A stretch of DNA of 64,000 bases from Xiphydria camelus (taxonomy: Eukaryota > Arthropoda > Insecta > Hymenoptera > Xiphydriidae). This document shows, in pieces, positions 32,569 through 45,465 of the stretch (position 1 is the first letter of the stretch; the number at the start of each line of letters is the position of its first letter). A program made the position numbers and the translations under genes. The notes beneath the pieces were generated by a model that worked only from the letters and a program-made list of their open reading frames with translations, was not told the origin of the DNA and searched no databases. Location: NCBI GenBank assembly GCA_963678675.1, contig OY783198.1, positions 2,919,001-2,983,000 on the forward strand, given 5' to 3'.

Positions 32569-35429
32569 AGGGAGGTTTCTCTCGGGATCGCGGAAGGTAC
32601 ATATACGTGCGAGGGTCGCTCCAGGAGAGAGAGAGAGAGAGAGGGACTGGCCGGGGAGAGTCTTCCTCTCCTCTCGCTCGACCTCCTCGACGAATCTCCC
32701 GCCGCCGACCGAAGAAACCCGTCAGTTCTCAAGCGGAAAGCGATAAGACTTCGGGAAATCCGAGTCCCCCTCTCGCGGGAGGCGAAAGCGGTAAAAGTTT
32801 CCCTTTCCCAAAGAGAATGCCGCCGATCGAATCGGCATTCCCCGCGGGACCGGGGAAGCGTGCTTCTTCGCGATGAGGACACGCGCGCACGGAGAAAAAC
32901 AGGACTCGGTTCTAAGTGAAGATCACATTGCTGTGGGGTTAAAAATTCGAAGAGTTACTTGACGAATAGTCATTGCGCGTCGCACATTACTACGAAGATA
33001 GGAAAAATCGAAATAAAGTAAATCTTACCATGCAAATAGTTAAAAATTTACTACGGTGTTTAAGGTAATATAATAACATTGAAATCGTCATTTTTCACTA
33101 CTGATGTAATGAGTTTTACCGAATTCTTTATAAATTGATCACACACTTAACAATTTTTAACTATCAATTTGTTTCAACTTTACCGTGTACTAGTATTTCT
33201 CACTCAAATATTCAAGTTACAATTTCCTATAATTTGAGCTTCATTTTCCTCCGTACGCCGCGCCAGCTGAATCAAGATTTCTCTTCCGCTCGAACGAAAT
33301 ATTCGATCACTTTCCGCGCTTGATCGATGCCGTGGAGACGTGGGTACGAAATCGAGGAGTCCGCGGCGAAACGGAAAGTTAAAAGCGAGAGCGACGAGGT
33401 CAAAGGGCGTACACGGGGTCAAAAACGCCGCGGTGACGAACGCAAAGGTCGAACGGCGAGTAGAGGGGCGACGTCGTGCATTGCTCTGCGGGGTTAAATT
33501 TTCATCCCTCGTTTTGCGCCGCGTCGTCGTCGTCGTCGTCGACGACGTCACCGTCGTTCTCCGCGGTTATACGTACGCGCCTAATCAAATTCCGGTTCAA
33601 TTTCAGTACCAAGCCGAGGGAAACTTTGCCATTACCACGGTTTGTACGAAGCGAAGGAGGGAGAGGTCGAAGCGGCTCGCACCCTGCGATACCTGCACAC
33701 GTACACACCCATACACGCGCGCGCGCGCGCGCTCAGGCCTCCCTTTCTCGCTTCTATCGTATCTCCGTCCCGAGTTTTGACGTCGCGTCCCGGGGGAGCC
33801 GCGTCGAGAGGCGGCGGGGCGGGCGGCGACGGGGGAGGGACCCGCGCGCCACAGGCGAATTATTTTCAATTTTCCGAGCGGAGACCGGATGCTCTCTATC
33901 TCCTAACGAGACTAACGAGCGTTCGAGAGCCGTTTACCTCAGTTTCGAGGGCAAGCAAACATTCCTTCGCGGGGTTTACCTTTCGTCCCTTTTTCGAGTT
34001 TTTTCGAGTGCCGTCGAGGGTGGGAAAGCGCGCGAAGCGCATCGGGATCTCGCGGGAGTAATTTCGAAAGTGGGTCGCGGTGTCGATACACGCGGAAGAG
34101 ACCGATGCGCATCAATCAACAAAGAAATTCGTCTCCGACTCGACGACGACGTCGTCTCGCGCTATCGCGAAGACGTCGGAAATAAGTGGGAAGGGGTTCG
34201 GAGAATGTCCCGCGTACGGAGGGGCGAGGTACGCGTAGGCGAGACTCGACGAAGGAAGCGTACCGCGGAGCTGACTTCCGTGAATTATTTCCCCCGTCGC
34301 GGCTGCCACCCTTCCCGCACCCCCTCGCTTGCGGGAGGGCCCTCCCTATCTTCGATCTTTGCGGCTTTCAAATCATGCAGTCCCTCGTACACGATCGCGA
34401 AGAGCGATAGACGTCGGATTGTTCTCCATTCGCCGTATCAATCGACTTACTCAGCCTCTCGTAAACGCCGACTGCCAAACGACCGCGCGCGGTCGAAGCG
34501 CCAAGACCTGCCGAAAGAGCGCAAGGAGGGGAGGGTAACGAGGGAAAAAGAGCGTCGGTCGGTTTCTCTCCGCCCACGCGAACGACATTTTTCACCCGAC
34601 CAGCGCGGATGAGGGAAAACGTCCCGCCGTGTCGCCCACTCCCATTATCCCGGATTTGCGGCTGGACCGCGCTTGATATCTTCGTCCAAAAGGAGACCTC
34701 TCGAAGGGCGGCGACACCATTCGGGTCCGAGACACGACCAGACTCCGCGCGGACGTTCGCCCCTTTCGATCGAACGAATTTTCGACGAAAATATCTTTCC
34801 GAAAAAACACTCGTCTCACTCTCGCGCTCTCCCCTCTGCGAGACGAGATTCGGGTGAATTCCCTTTTTTTACTTCATCCGACTAACGGCGAGTCTGAGCG
34901 AAACGCCGACGCGGTTCTCCTTCGCGGATCGCGGGAGATACGCGTACGTCGTCTCTCTTCCGGGGCGAAGTGGCAGCCGGATGGACCGAGAATTGATGAG
35001 ACGCCGAGCGACGGCTCGTAAAAGGGGAAGGGAAGTCATCGATCGCTTCGAGGAGACGCGCGAGAAATTTGACGGGTTGATTCGTAACGATGACCCTCCC
35101 TTGCGTCCGGCGGCGAGGGCTGGAAACGACAAACTTTCTCGACGACGGGCGAACTCCGCCGCGGGTCCCTCGAGGCTGAATGTTTCCGAGCCCCTCCGTC
35201 GCGACGACGCGCGGGGAGCATTGTTTCGACGTTAGCGACGAAAGGGCAAACGGCGAAGACGCTCGAGACGCGCGCACTCGAAGCGACTGTATCCGACCTC
35301 CTCGAGAGGAGAATCTCCCGACGAGGACCCCGGTCACGGCCTCGACCGTCTCCCGACGCGGGTACGCCCTCCTTCGACGCTCTCCGTGAGGATTTCCATC
35401 GTTGAGGAGTAATTCGGTAAATTAAGTGG
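31961..35429. other. CpG-rich stretch with GA repeats, no gene seen
   Basis: GC-rich sequence with GA microsatellites (about 32539-32564 and 32620-32643) and a (GCGC)n run near 33718-33732. 32930-33200 is AT-rich and weakly related to the 31.3-kb repeat family. Long open frames on both strands overlap one another and have no domain or splice support. Confidence 0.45.
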
Positions 35430-35606
35430 GCGGGGAAACTGATACCGGGACATTTTACCGTACCCGGTATTTACGAGAAAAGAGATACACGTCAAGATAT
35501 TCTCGGATATCCCTGTCATGCCGAAGGACAATTTTTCCTTGGAAATTAGTAAATTGTAATGCAAACTATCACGGTTTAATATTTTCGAGGGAAAAATTAC
35601 TGTGCC
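35430..35606. repeat. Unit of the 31.3-kb AT-rich repeat family
   Basis: GGACATTTTACCGTACCCGG, GAGAAAAGAGATACACGTC, AATTAGTAAATTGTAATGC and GAGGGAAAAATTACTGTG follow the family order. It directly abuts the next element, which starts at 35608. Confidence 0.6.
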
Positions 35607-35607
35607 A

Positions 35608-35882
35608 CACTGAGAGAAATAATTGTCAGTAGGAAAAAAAATGTTTCTTTAACGAAGAACATATGTGTGTGATCTAACACATTTTTTAGAATAGTTTCTT
35701 CGTTCAAGAATATCGTCGTGGGAACGAGAAATTCTTTCCGCGCAAAAGAAAATAATCACTCGAACCTGTCAAATATTTTCTTTCGCGAAGAAGACCATGG
35801 CGCTTGATCCGAAAATTACATTAGAAAATATTTTCGATTGAAGAAGGCATTTTTTTGGCACTGGTAATTATTTCTCTCGGCG
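35608..35882. mobile_element. 275-bp CACTGAGAGAAA palindromic element
   Basis: CACTGAGAGAAATAATTGTC is answered by GGTAATTATTTCTCTCGGCG. The interior holds GAAAATATTTTC-type inverted words. The same family occurs at 41315-41585 and, with insertions, at 51663-52379. Confidence 0.75.
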
Positions 35883-35954
35883 CACTTTGTGAAAACAATT
35901 GAAAACCCTCATGCGCACCTCTTTTATTGTAAATACTGTACAATTTACTGGCAT

Positions 35955-36220
35955 CGCACCCAGGGAAAGGGTCTAATTGAATACTCGTCTAATAAAAAAA
36001 TTTATTTGAGGTGAATAGGAATTTATTTACATCGAATAAAAGTCTATTTGAATTTGATTAATGTGTTGCTAGGTTCGTATTCTCTATATATTAAATAGTA
36101 ATGCAAAACATCAATCAGACTCAAATAAATATTTATTCAATGTGAATAAATTTCTTTTTGTCTCAAATATTTTTTTTCTATCACAGGTGCGTATTCAACT
36201 AAGCCTTTTCCCAGAGTGTG
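35955..36220. mobile_element. AT-rich palindromic element, family shared with 51.73 kb
   Basis: CAGGGAAAGGGTCTAATTGA at the left and TATTCAACTAAGCCTTTTCC at the right are near-inverted. The inner words ATTTATTTGAGGTGAATAGG and AAATTTCTTTTTGTCTC match the copy at 51728-51984. Confidence 0.7.
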
Positions 36221-36799
36221 CAGTCTCCGTGTACCGCTCGCACGCAGAGTCGACGAGGAGAAACGGTCGCGATGGATCAGACCGAGCGTCCGAGTCTTCC
36301 CTTCGTCGCCTCCCCCTACGAAGCGAGCCACTCCTTCGCGACGAGGGAGAGACGCGAACCAGACTACTTCATTTCCATATATCGGATAAGAATCGCCGCT
36401 GGCGAGCGGCCACGAATATCCAAACGCGACGCGTGGGAAGACGAGCGCGATATGTATCCCCACACGTACCCGTTGGGAATACGGGAGGTTGCCCGGTAAT
36501 GGAGATCAAATGTTTCTTCGGCCGAGCTCTCGCTCGAGAAGAACGCGTCGTCGAAACCGGCCAAACGGCACACGTGACGACCCGAGAGAAAACCGGAGCG
36601 TAGAAAAATTCGTTGATCGCCCCGTGTATCCGTCGATAGCCACGATAACGAGATTTCATTGAAAATGTGCGAGACGTTCGTTCCCGGGCGTTATATTATA
36701 CATAGAGTCCGAGCGTATATGGAGAAACAACGCCGCCTTGTATGAAATTTGTCCTTCGTATTTGACGGGACAAATACCACGGAGATGTGATAATTTATA

Positions 36800-37000
36800 T
36801 ACCATATGAGGCTAAACTTATTTGCCAGGAAAGAAGCTTCGATCACTATTATCTCATTATTTGTGGACTTTTCATTCACATCGATATGACTTTGTTATAG
36901 ACAAAGTTGTAATCTTCAAAAAAATATTACACATATATGAACCAAAAGCTCATAGACGATGAGATAATAGTGATTACAGTTTAGCCTCATACGTGTACAT
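36800..37000. mobile_element. Palindromic element of ~190 bp
   Basis: ATATGAGGCTAAACTTATTT and GATCACTATTATCTCATTA are mirrored by GATGAGATAATAGTGATTAC and AGTTTAGCCTCATACG. The centre contains GACTTTGTTATAGACAAAGT. Only one copy is seen in the window. Confidence 0.65.
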
Positions 37001-37200
37001 GTGTGTGACACTCGATGCTGACAAAAATCGACATAAAACGCTGCCACATCGTATGAAATTATTGACGATGACGACGCCCCGTGCAAATGGTCCCTGACTG
37101 AATATCGCGAGTGTGATTCGAACGGTATACAAACGCGCGCTTCTTTTTTATCCTTGCGAAGAACGCAGAGCCTCTCTCACCTCCCGCATTCCCGTACGTG

Positions 37201-37786
37201 CACTCTGAGAAAAAAATTGTCCTCACTCATGACCGTTTCGAGGCCTTTTCCAGCCTACTTTTAGACCGTAAGATGGCGTTTTTCCCGCGTGACACCGAGC
37301 GGGAGTCTGCAGGCTGTCAAAAGTACTTTACTCGGACTGGCGCGATTGCTTAGTCCGAAGTGGGTCCTTTTTTCAAATTGATGAACGCAACGTGAAATGA
37401 GCCGTGTATACATATGTTTTGTTTTGAGAAATGGGCATTCGTGAGAAAAAAAATAGTATATGTCATTCGCGGCTGAAATCCTCGGATTTTGTGAAGACTG
37501 TGTTCAGAGAGATACGACCTAATTAAACACAGTCTGAAAAAACCTCGGATTTCCGCCTAATGACATAAGATACTATTACTTGATCGAAATAAACGTGCCT
37601 TTGGATAGTCCCAAGGGCGTATTTATTCGATTTAAATGAATATCGGTTGGGCGCAAATATTAGATTATTGAATTAATTAGATGTTATTTGAATCAAATCG
37701 ATATTCATTTAAATCGGATAAATACGCTCTTGGGACTATCCAAAGGCACGCTTATTTCGATCAAGTACATTTTTTTCTCAGAGTGT
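37201..37786. mobile_element. CACTCTGAGAAA composite element
   Basis: CACTCTGAGAAAAAAATTG at the left is mirrored by CATTTTTTTCTCAGAGTGT at the right. The right part (GATCGAAATAAACGTGCCTT, GGATAGTCCCAAGGGCGTAT, and inverted copies) is the family at 49908-50133. A separate inverted repeat (37447-37576, AATAGTATATGTCATTCGCG ... TAATGACATAAGATACTATT) lies inside, so at least two events are stacked. Confidence 0.7.
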
Positions 37787-40446
37787 ACGTATTTAGCTCT
37801 CTCTCTGTGGTCTCTTTTTTTCCCTCTCCCTCTCTCTCTCCCTCTCTATTCTCGTGACGTCAGTATACAAGCCACCGAACAGCTCGATCCGCGCCCGGCA
37901 CGCGTCCGCCTCGTCCTCTCCCGCTTGTCGCACCCCTCTCGCATTTTTCCCGGTATCGCGCGCGATCCACGAAAGACCGAGCCTAATGAATTTCTCGTGA
38001 AAACGCGGGGTCCGGGGGAAAGTTCTTTTTCTTCGGAAGGGGTTGTCGGGGGACGCTCGTTAAACGAGCTTCGTTTCATCTCGACGCGCGCGCGGAAGAG
38101 CGACGGCCCTCCAGGGAGGCGTCGGGACGCGAGGGGGATGCGAGAATCGTGCGGACGCGCGTGGGTGCGCGCGAGAGAAGGGAGGGCGCGCGACTGCAGA
38201 TGCGCCCCGCGCCGATAATTCTCGCGCGCTGCTCCTCCGCGTATTCGCGTACGAGTATAGCGCTCGCAGAGAGAGAGCGAGGGGGGGGGGGGATATATCG
38301 TATCCATTTCATATCCTCGTAAAAGCGCGCTCCTCGACCGACGCGATATAAATTCTTGCCGTCGTCGTAGCACCGTTGCGAAATATGCGCACGCGGATCA
38401 GTCTTTCGCTCGATGCTATCCCGACATTCCCGAGTCGCTTCGTAACCTCGAGCGCCGCGCGTACGCGCGCAGGTGGTCCCACGTACGAAGTGCACACGCC
38501 GGGATGCGTATAAATTACGGGACGACGTCGTCGCTCGGGAGATCGCGCGCGCACCTCCGTCGGAGGAGTTGTCGCGACGCGAGGACGCGCGATGGTAATC
38601 GCTGGGAGGCCGGTGTGAGTGCGTTAATTAAAATCGTCGCCTCTCGCACCCTCCCACCCTCCGCGCAGGGTGGTCCGAAGTTCGCGACTCTCGCACGATC
38701 GTTTAATATTTCCTTCGACGGGGTGCGTTGTTACGGAGGTACCCCGGGGGGGGCTCGAAGTTCATTCTCGAAGGTGTCCCTTCGGCGAAATTCACGGCGA
38801 GGTAATTGGAAATATTCTCGCGTTAGTACGCGAGGTTCGATGAAAAAGAAACAGGGTAGGTAAGGAGGAGATTACTGTAATTTTTTAAATCGCCTGCGGT
38901 TTCTACAATTTAAACTTATAATAGGCGGTAGAGAGTTATCTTATGATATTTCATCGATTGACAAAAGATAACTCGTGGTTTTAGCTTGAAATGTACTATA
39001 ATATAAACTCCGAGACACAACGTAAGATCAAGATGGCCAATGGCAGTTCTTTTTCATCCATTTTCTTCGTTTTGATTTTTCGCTTTTTCATCGTAGATCA
39101 CAATACGAACTACGTATAGCCTCAATCCTCATCCCTCGTCCGAATCGCCTGGATAAAACGGTCCATCGCGAAAAAATATCTTTCTTTAATGAAGCAAACA
39201 AAGTTTTTATAGTTTCCACAAATCAACGATTTATCCATTACACGAACTGACCACGAGAAGGGGCAAAGCAATTTGACAAATAAAAAGTTTAACTCCTCAT
39301 CGAATCGTCTGAACTGACTTTAACACTAGTTCCAAACTAAACGTTGAAAAATAAACGATTTGCAATGATTTTTTCAGGATCTAAAACGCTATTATTTTAA
39401 ATCGCAGTAGTCTGATGAGAAGTGCAGATCAGGAGCGCAATACCTGCCATATCTCGAGCCAAATGTTTAAATATTCCAATTAACAACCTAACCTAAACCC
39501 ATCGCGATACCCGCTATTCGCGAAATCTCGACGGGAAGTAAAATCGAGGGCAAAACCGCGCGGTCCGGAAATGCGAAAACAATCCCCTCGACGTAGCGTT
39601 AATGTATACGCCTACAAGCCCGCCGGTATACAAACCCGTACCGCGCCGCGCCGTGCTATACCGAGCGCAAACGATTTAGCGGTGGGAAAACGCGTTCGCG
39701 AAGCGCGCGCTAGAATGTTACTCAAAATATTGGCAATGCAATTACGGCCGTCATTGAGCACTCTATCGAATTAAATGCCGAGCGTGTCGACGCGTCGCGC
39801 GACCCGAGAGAAATCCTCGTCCGGGGGTCTCGCGGTGACTAGACGCGAGCCCCGAAGAAGCGATCCACGGTGGGGCGAATTAAAAGTCGACCCCCCGTCG
39901 AAGGGTAGACACGCGCGCGCGTACGCTTTTGGAATATAACGAGTCGCGCCCCCGCCTTCCTCCTCGCCGCCCCTCGCGCGCTCTGCAGATGACGCTCGGC
40001 GTTTGTGCGAGAATAATTAGATTTTTTTTATCTGCAAATTGCCGCCGACGCGACGCGCCACAGAGCCGCGAAGCCGTACGCCTGTCATGTGTGTACGTAC
40101 ACGCGTGTGCGCGCGCGTGATGTCCGCGACCGATCGCGGGTACGAGCATAAAGACGAAACAACGCGACGTTGTGGGTGAAAAAAAAAATGCGAAAATGTA
40201 CTTTTTGCCGCGCCGACGAGAGCCGACAGAAGCCTTTGACGCGCGGTGCCTCTGGTGGGATTAATGCGGAGCCCGCGCTCGATCGTTTAATTCCTTTCAA
40301 TTTAATCCAGTGTTGCCCCGTCACGTTCGCTATACTCCCGAGCGTACACGGAGAGAAAAAATTGCGATGATCGCTGTTTGGCCAGTAACGATCGCTGTCT
40401 CGAAATATCTTATATAAAATAGAGCGTCGCGAATAGGGATGGTCGC
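37787..40446. other. CpG-rich stretch, no gene seen
   Basis: Begins with CT-rich microsatellite sequence and has a poly-G tract at 38281-38292. 38870-39520 is AT-rich without a recognised repeat. Open frames are GC-driven and overlap on both strands. Confidence 0.45.
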
Positions 40447-41084
40447 TTTTGCACTGAGAGGAATTCTATAGGTTGCACGGCACAATTGTAGAGTTTATTA
40501 ATATAACGATATATTCCAGTAACCCCTCAGCACAATACGTATTTCTATTTCAGCAATAGGTATTGCTGTGATGCTCTTGTTACCATTTGGTATTGCTGTA
40601 TTACCTGTACTGTTCAATTAACCTCATTTAACCTTAAAATATAGCTGTCACAGCTATACATATATTGCTGCACTCTGAAAATAAAAATTATTATGTTTGC
40701 AACTGCACAATGTAGTCAATCAAACCGCATTTTGCTCGACATGACTGAATGAAGGTCGATGAAACTAAATGAACATGGTAACTGCATAGTTGAGTCGATC
40801 AGTTGATTTAACTGCTAATGCAGTTACCAGAAATGTGTAGAAATTGAAACAATGGTTGGGTAATTGGACTGACTATATTATTTGATTAATTATATCAATC
40901 GAATGTTTCAATAAATCGTCCAAGCTCCGAAATCAAATTATCTCAACCACCGATGAAGTCATGAAAAATCGTCATCCAACTACAACGTGCAGTTGGGACA
41001 ACTTCGCGTTTAGATTCCGCGTATAAAACATTGCGGTGTAGTTGGCTGACGTTCAGTTGAGTCAACGGATACTTTTCCTCAGTG
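40447..41084. mobile_element. Nested CACTGAG/CTCAGTG elements
   Basis: Starts CACTGAGAGGAATTCTATAG. A second end, CACTCTGAAAATAAAAATTA, begins near 40674, and CTTTTCCTCAGTG closes near 41084. A tract at 40540-40625 (CAGCAATAGGTATTGCTG, GCTCTTGTTACCATTTGGTA) is shared inverted with 19270-19310. A hairpin TGGTAACTGCA ... TGCAGTTACCA lies near 40775-40832. Exact boundaries are uncertain. Confidence 0.55.
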
Positions 41085-41314
41085 TGCGCGACCTATAAAT
41101 TCCTCCGAGTGTGGGATGCGAGTAAGTCGTGTCGCGTTCGAACAGTAGGTAACCATGGCCGTGCAGACACGATTTACTCGCAACCCTGCTACACTTCAAC
41201 CACTGCTATTAATTTTATCGCCTTCACTGCTAAATTTAACCAGCGCTATCCGAACAGCGACCATTGCTATTTTTTTTTTGCACCGTATACCGCAATGGCT
41301 TTGACGTGTACGCA

Positions 41315-41585
41315 CACTGAGAGAAACAATTGCCGGTGCCACAAAAATATTTTCTTTCGGCAAAAAAATTGGTATCATCCCAAGATCAAGTCATGGTTTT
41401 CTTCGTGCAAGGAAATGCTCGATAGGCTCGAGTCATTTTTTTTTTCCGCGCAAGAAGAATTTCTCGTCCCAACGAAGATATTCTCGAATCAAGAATATTA
41501 TATTCTTCGATCACAAGAATGTGTATTCTAAAATGTTCTTGGTTCAAGAATATTTTGCCGACACTGGCAATTATTGCTCTCAGCG
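41315..41585. mobile_element. 271-bp CACTGAGAGAAA element (second copy)
   Basis: CACTGAGAGAAACAATTGCC is mirrored by GGCAATTATTGCTCTCAGCG. Inner words such as CGAATCAAGAATATTATATT match the copy at 51663-52379. Confidence 0.75.
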
Positions 41586-42549
41586 TACGATAAGGTACGC
41601 AGTTTCGGATCGCGCAACGAAGGACTCGTCTTCGTTCACTCCGCGCTCCAACGAGCGCTAACGCATTCCGGAAGACGCGCGCGTGGCCCGCGAGTGTCGG
41701 GCTCCCCGGTCGCGCACGCGACCGGAGGCACCCCCTTTTTTCCGTATTCGCGCTTCCGCTCGCCCCTAATTGACTTCCGGCGCGTGACGTCACGCGGCAA
41801 GTCGGTCGACCAGGTTCGAGCGATATCGATCATCCCCCGCTCCCGCTACCCTCGCGCTCCGCTCACCCGAGAGCCGACCTCTGCTCCGCGAGGGCGCGTC
41901 TGCTCCGCCGACGGAAGCCACCCGGAGCGCGCGGCGGGGACGTTGCGTGGGTCGCGGACAAACGTCGCGAAGCGTCGACAGCGCGCGTCGGGATTCGGTA
42001 TGTCTCCGTAAAAAGCACCCTCATTGCGATTCGGCTTCGTCCCCGCGCCCGACATTCTTCCGACTCCGTCTGGACCACCCCCGGTGCGGCAGCCGATACG
42101 CAAATATACGTATATCTGATGCGCGTAGGTGGAAAGGCCGAGGGAGGCCGCGCGCGCTTGGCGTGGGGGGGGGGGGGGGGGGAAGCGAGTAGGTACTCCC
42201 CGACCGGAGGAAATCACTTCTCGATTCGCGGAGAGGAGCGGCGGGATTCTATCATCCCGCGGCGGGAAAGAATCGACGTCCGCCGCCGATTGAGTTGCCA
42301 TCGATCTCGCGCGTCTCTTCCCTTATTTCTTGGCGTCCCGCATCGTCGTTCTCTCTCCGAGGGATCTTTCGAATCGGGGATCTTCGAGGACGCAGCGATG
42401 TATGCCGTATCGCGCGTGGGCGTTATCTCCGTCTGTTTCTCGGATATGACAATAACAATGAAACACTTAATCGCGCCGCTGCTTCAGCGCTCAGCCGTCG
42501 CGCCTATTCGCCGATCGATGACGGAGAAACGATGATTTCGAGAAATTTG
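41586..42549. other. CpG-rich stretch, no gene seen
   Basis: GC-rich, with a poly-G tract at 42165-42182. No supported exon. Confidence 0.45.
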
Positions 42550-42985
42550 CACGGAAACGATGATACGGGTAAAGTTTACCGTATTTATTATATAATAAAA
42601 GAGATACACATGAAGGTTTTCGGATATTTTCACAGTGAGAAGAGAGTGCGGTAATTTTTCTTTTGAAAGTATTAAATTGTGACAATTTCCATTGCAATAT
42701 ACTAGTTTCTAAGGAAAAAATTGTTCTTCAACGCAGTAGGAACATCCGAAAACTCTCATGCGTACCTCTTTTGTTGTAAACACTGTAAAATATTTCACAT
42801 GAAGGTGGTTCTCGGACGCTTTTACACAGCGCGGTACGGTAATTTTACTTTTGAATACATTAAATCGCGACAAATCACGCAACAGTTTACTAGTTTCTAA
42901 AAAAAAATGCTATTTGACAAGTAAAAACATTCGTAAATCCTCGTGCGTAGATACGGCAAAATTCATCGATAACAGTCTCTTTCCG
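42550..42985. repeat. Two units of the 31.3-kb AT-rich repeat family
   Basis: GGGTAAAGTTTACCGTATTT, AAAAGAGATACACATGAAGG, TACTAGTTTCTAAGGAAAAA and CATCCGAAAACTCTCATGCG, then a second set (GAAGGTGGTTCTCGGACG, GTTTACTAGTTTCT). The order matches the other family members. Confidence 0.6.
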
Positions 42986-44071
42986 TATATAACGAGATGA
43001 TACCAACCCCGCGCGTTGTCCTCCCCTCCCCAATTCGTCCCGTCGTCAACCCTCGTCGATTTTTCGCGACCATCCGTATCCTCCGGACCCTCGGAGCCTG
43101 GCTTTTTCGGCGCACCGTCCGACGCGACCCTCGCGGAACGACGGGAGTGATCGATAAACCTCTATTCGGATCCTTCGTCGTGAATTTTTTATAATATATT
43201 CATGACCGCGAGGTATTTGCGACCCGCTACCGCGCGCGCGATCGTTCGGAAAAAAAGAGGAGCGTCGACGGGGGCGGGCGAGAGCCGGGGAGGGATCGAC
43301 GGAGCAGACGCGCCGGGTGTACCGCGAACGCCGCGGCCTCTCCCCGGCGAAATCGAGAACGCGAGTATAATTTCCCCTTTAATTTCCCCCGCCTCGCGTC
43401 GCGAAATCGATTCATCGTCTTTTCTTTTCCGGCGTCGCGTCGCGCCCGTATCGAGATAATCGTTGCGCTGTACCCGGAGTTGTAAAAGGGAAGCGACGAC
43501 AGGGGGGGGGGGGGGTGTAAACCAAAACTCGGCGCGCATCGGCGTTCTCCGTGGATCCCGTTGATGCTTGATCCTCCTCGCGCGACGGACGGGCGATATC
43601 GGATGTTGGATACATGACGCGCGTGTTCCAGACGAAGGGGCGGGGAGGTAAGCGCGCGTGTCCCGGCAATTTCGAGCGCGGCACAAAGCGGTAGCTCTTC
43701 GCTTCGATGGCCCGTGTCCGCGGGTTTTGTCGCGGATCTGCATACTACCCTCTATCGACGGGGTGGAGAGCGGGGGGTGTACGCGAGAGTATTCACGTAC
43801 CGGGTAGTATCGGGAGAGGGACGACGTAGCGGGTTTCGCGATGACAAAGGGCTCGGAAGAATGCGGGGGGACGAGGAAAAATGTGTTTCCTAACGGCGTA
43901 ACCGTCCGCGCGCGATATCGACGCCGGCTCTCCGGATCGACGGAGGCGTGAACTTGACTTGGAGGCGTGTGACTTGAAAATATTTCGCGCTGCGTCGCCG
44001 AAGTCCGCGTCCCACGAGAGGACGGCGTATTTTCCGCGCAATGTATTCCTTTTTAAACGCATCTACGACCG
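42986..44071. other. CpG-rich stretch, no gene seen
   Basis: GC-rich with a poly-G tract at 43502-43515. No supported exon or repeat boundary. Confidence 0.4.
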
Positions 44072-44775
44072 TGGGACTGAGGACATTGAAAACAAAAATG
44101 TCCTTCGCTCAATCATCGAGGTCGAATACGACGAACCTCACGGTGTAATTGTTTCGAATAGACGTTCACTTGTTTCGACGTCAAATTGGTTGCCTCGGCC
44201 CAAAGTATTTGGACTGCGTTATGCAAAAGTGGATTAAGCGACATTTTATATAATCCGAGAAAATTGAATCATAAATTGGTATTTCACATTGACGAGTTCT
44301 AAAGTGTCGCTTAATACCTACATGTGCCGTTAAAAAGGGTAAAAAAGGAAGTTTCAACTGGGAATATTTGTTTGACATCTAGATTTGAATGTCTACTAGA
44401 AGATGGCACCATTAACTCGATTTTTGAATTTTTTCGCTCAATCCGTTATCGCATAACACGGTCCATTTTTCCTTGCAGTCTAACGGTATTGAAACAATTC
44501 GACCGGTACCAAAAAAAAAAAAGCGCGTATCTTTTCACCGTCGTTATAAAGCACCGTAACTCGTAGCTATACACGAGGAAATGTCGTAAATCACATCGTC
44601 GACGACAACAAGAATTTAAGGGGTTTCCTCGCATGGCAGCGATTTACGATGTTTCTCAGTGACGGTGAACAGATACGCGCTTTTCTTTGATACCGTTCGA
44701 ATTACGCCGTGAGGTTCGCCCTATTCAACCTCACCGATAGTTGAATGAAGCACATTTTTTTTCTCAGTGGAGAGA
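44072..44775. mobile_element. ~700-bp element with ~80-bp inverted ends and an inner MITE
   Basis: The left end (AAAATGTCCTTCGCTCAATC, GAACCTCACGGTGTAATT) is mirrored at the right (GAATTACGCCGTGAGGTTCG, TTCAACTATCG on the complement, TTTTTTTTCTCAGTGG). Inside, GTTATGCAAAAGTGGATTAA (44218 on) and CTCAATCCGTTATCGCATAA (to about 44457) form the ends of a nested ~240-bp element. A further hairpin surrounds GACGACAAC near 44600. Confidence 0.65.
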
Positions 44776-45030
44776 AGAAAAAAATGAAAAAGATGCGTTT
44801 ATCCACTCGTGCTCTGAGACAAAGGTCTCCTAAGAGCACACGTACAATGATATGAACTGAACGGAGGAAACTGAAGAAAATTATAATTATAGAAAATTTA
44901 AAAAGAGGAAGAGAGGGACAGAGAGGATGAGCAAAGAGGGGCCCGAGCGCGGCTATACGTACGTCGCGCGTCCAGGGACTTAGGCTCCATCGATTTCGGA
45001 TGAAGACTTGTAGTAGGGGAAGAGAGAGCG

Positions 45031-45073
<43 letters not shown>

Positions 45074-45465
45074 TACTCTCGCGATATTAGCGCTCCGCCA
45101 TCGATGCGAGGGATTTCCGAGGGGTTTCAGAGGCCTCTCTCCGTGCCTCTGAGCCAACCCCTCGAGGCTAAGCGAACGGTACAAAGCAAGGTGAGAGAGG
45201 GCCGCGTCGAGAGGAGGAGGAGGAGAAGAGGGATGCCCGCGGTAGGAAAAGCTCCCCGCGTCACGCTGAAAGTAGAAGAAGATCGACGAAGCGGAGAACG
45301 GAGAAGCGATGGGCGAGGATTACGGGCCGCGGCGAACTGCGAAAAATCCGCGCGCCCCCCGGACGCGCGATCGATATCTGAACCGTCGCGGCCGCATCTG
45401 ACGATCGATGATGTCGGAGCGAGCGCTGCGGGTCCCGTCGCGGTGTTATCGCGGATCGTCGATCG
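44776..45465. other. Non-coding stretch with GA microsatellite
   Basis: Holds a (GA)n tract at about 45020-45067. Nearby open frames read as Arg-Glu or Leu-Ser runs and are artefacts. No gene seen. Confidence 0.5.

Noticed and set aside
33476..34612. + strand open frame of 378 codons
   Set aside because: Arg/Ser-rich low complexity. Overlapping frames on both strands are also open, as expected in stop-poor CpG-rich sequence.
43959..44237. + strand 92-codon frame with mixed, protein-like composition
   Set aside because: It runs into the left inverted end of the mobile element at 44072-44775 and has no domain.
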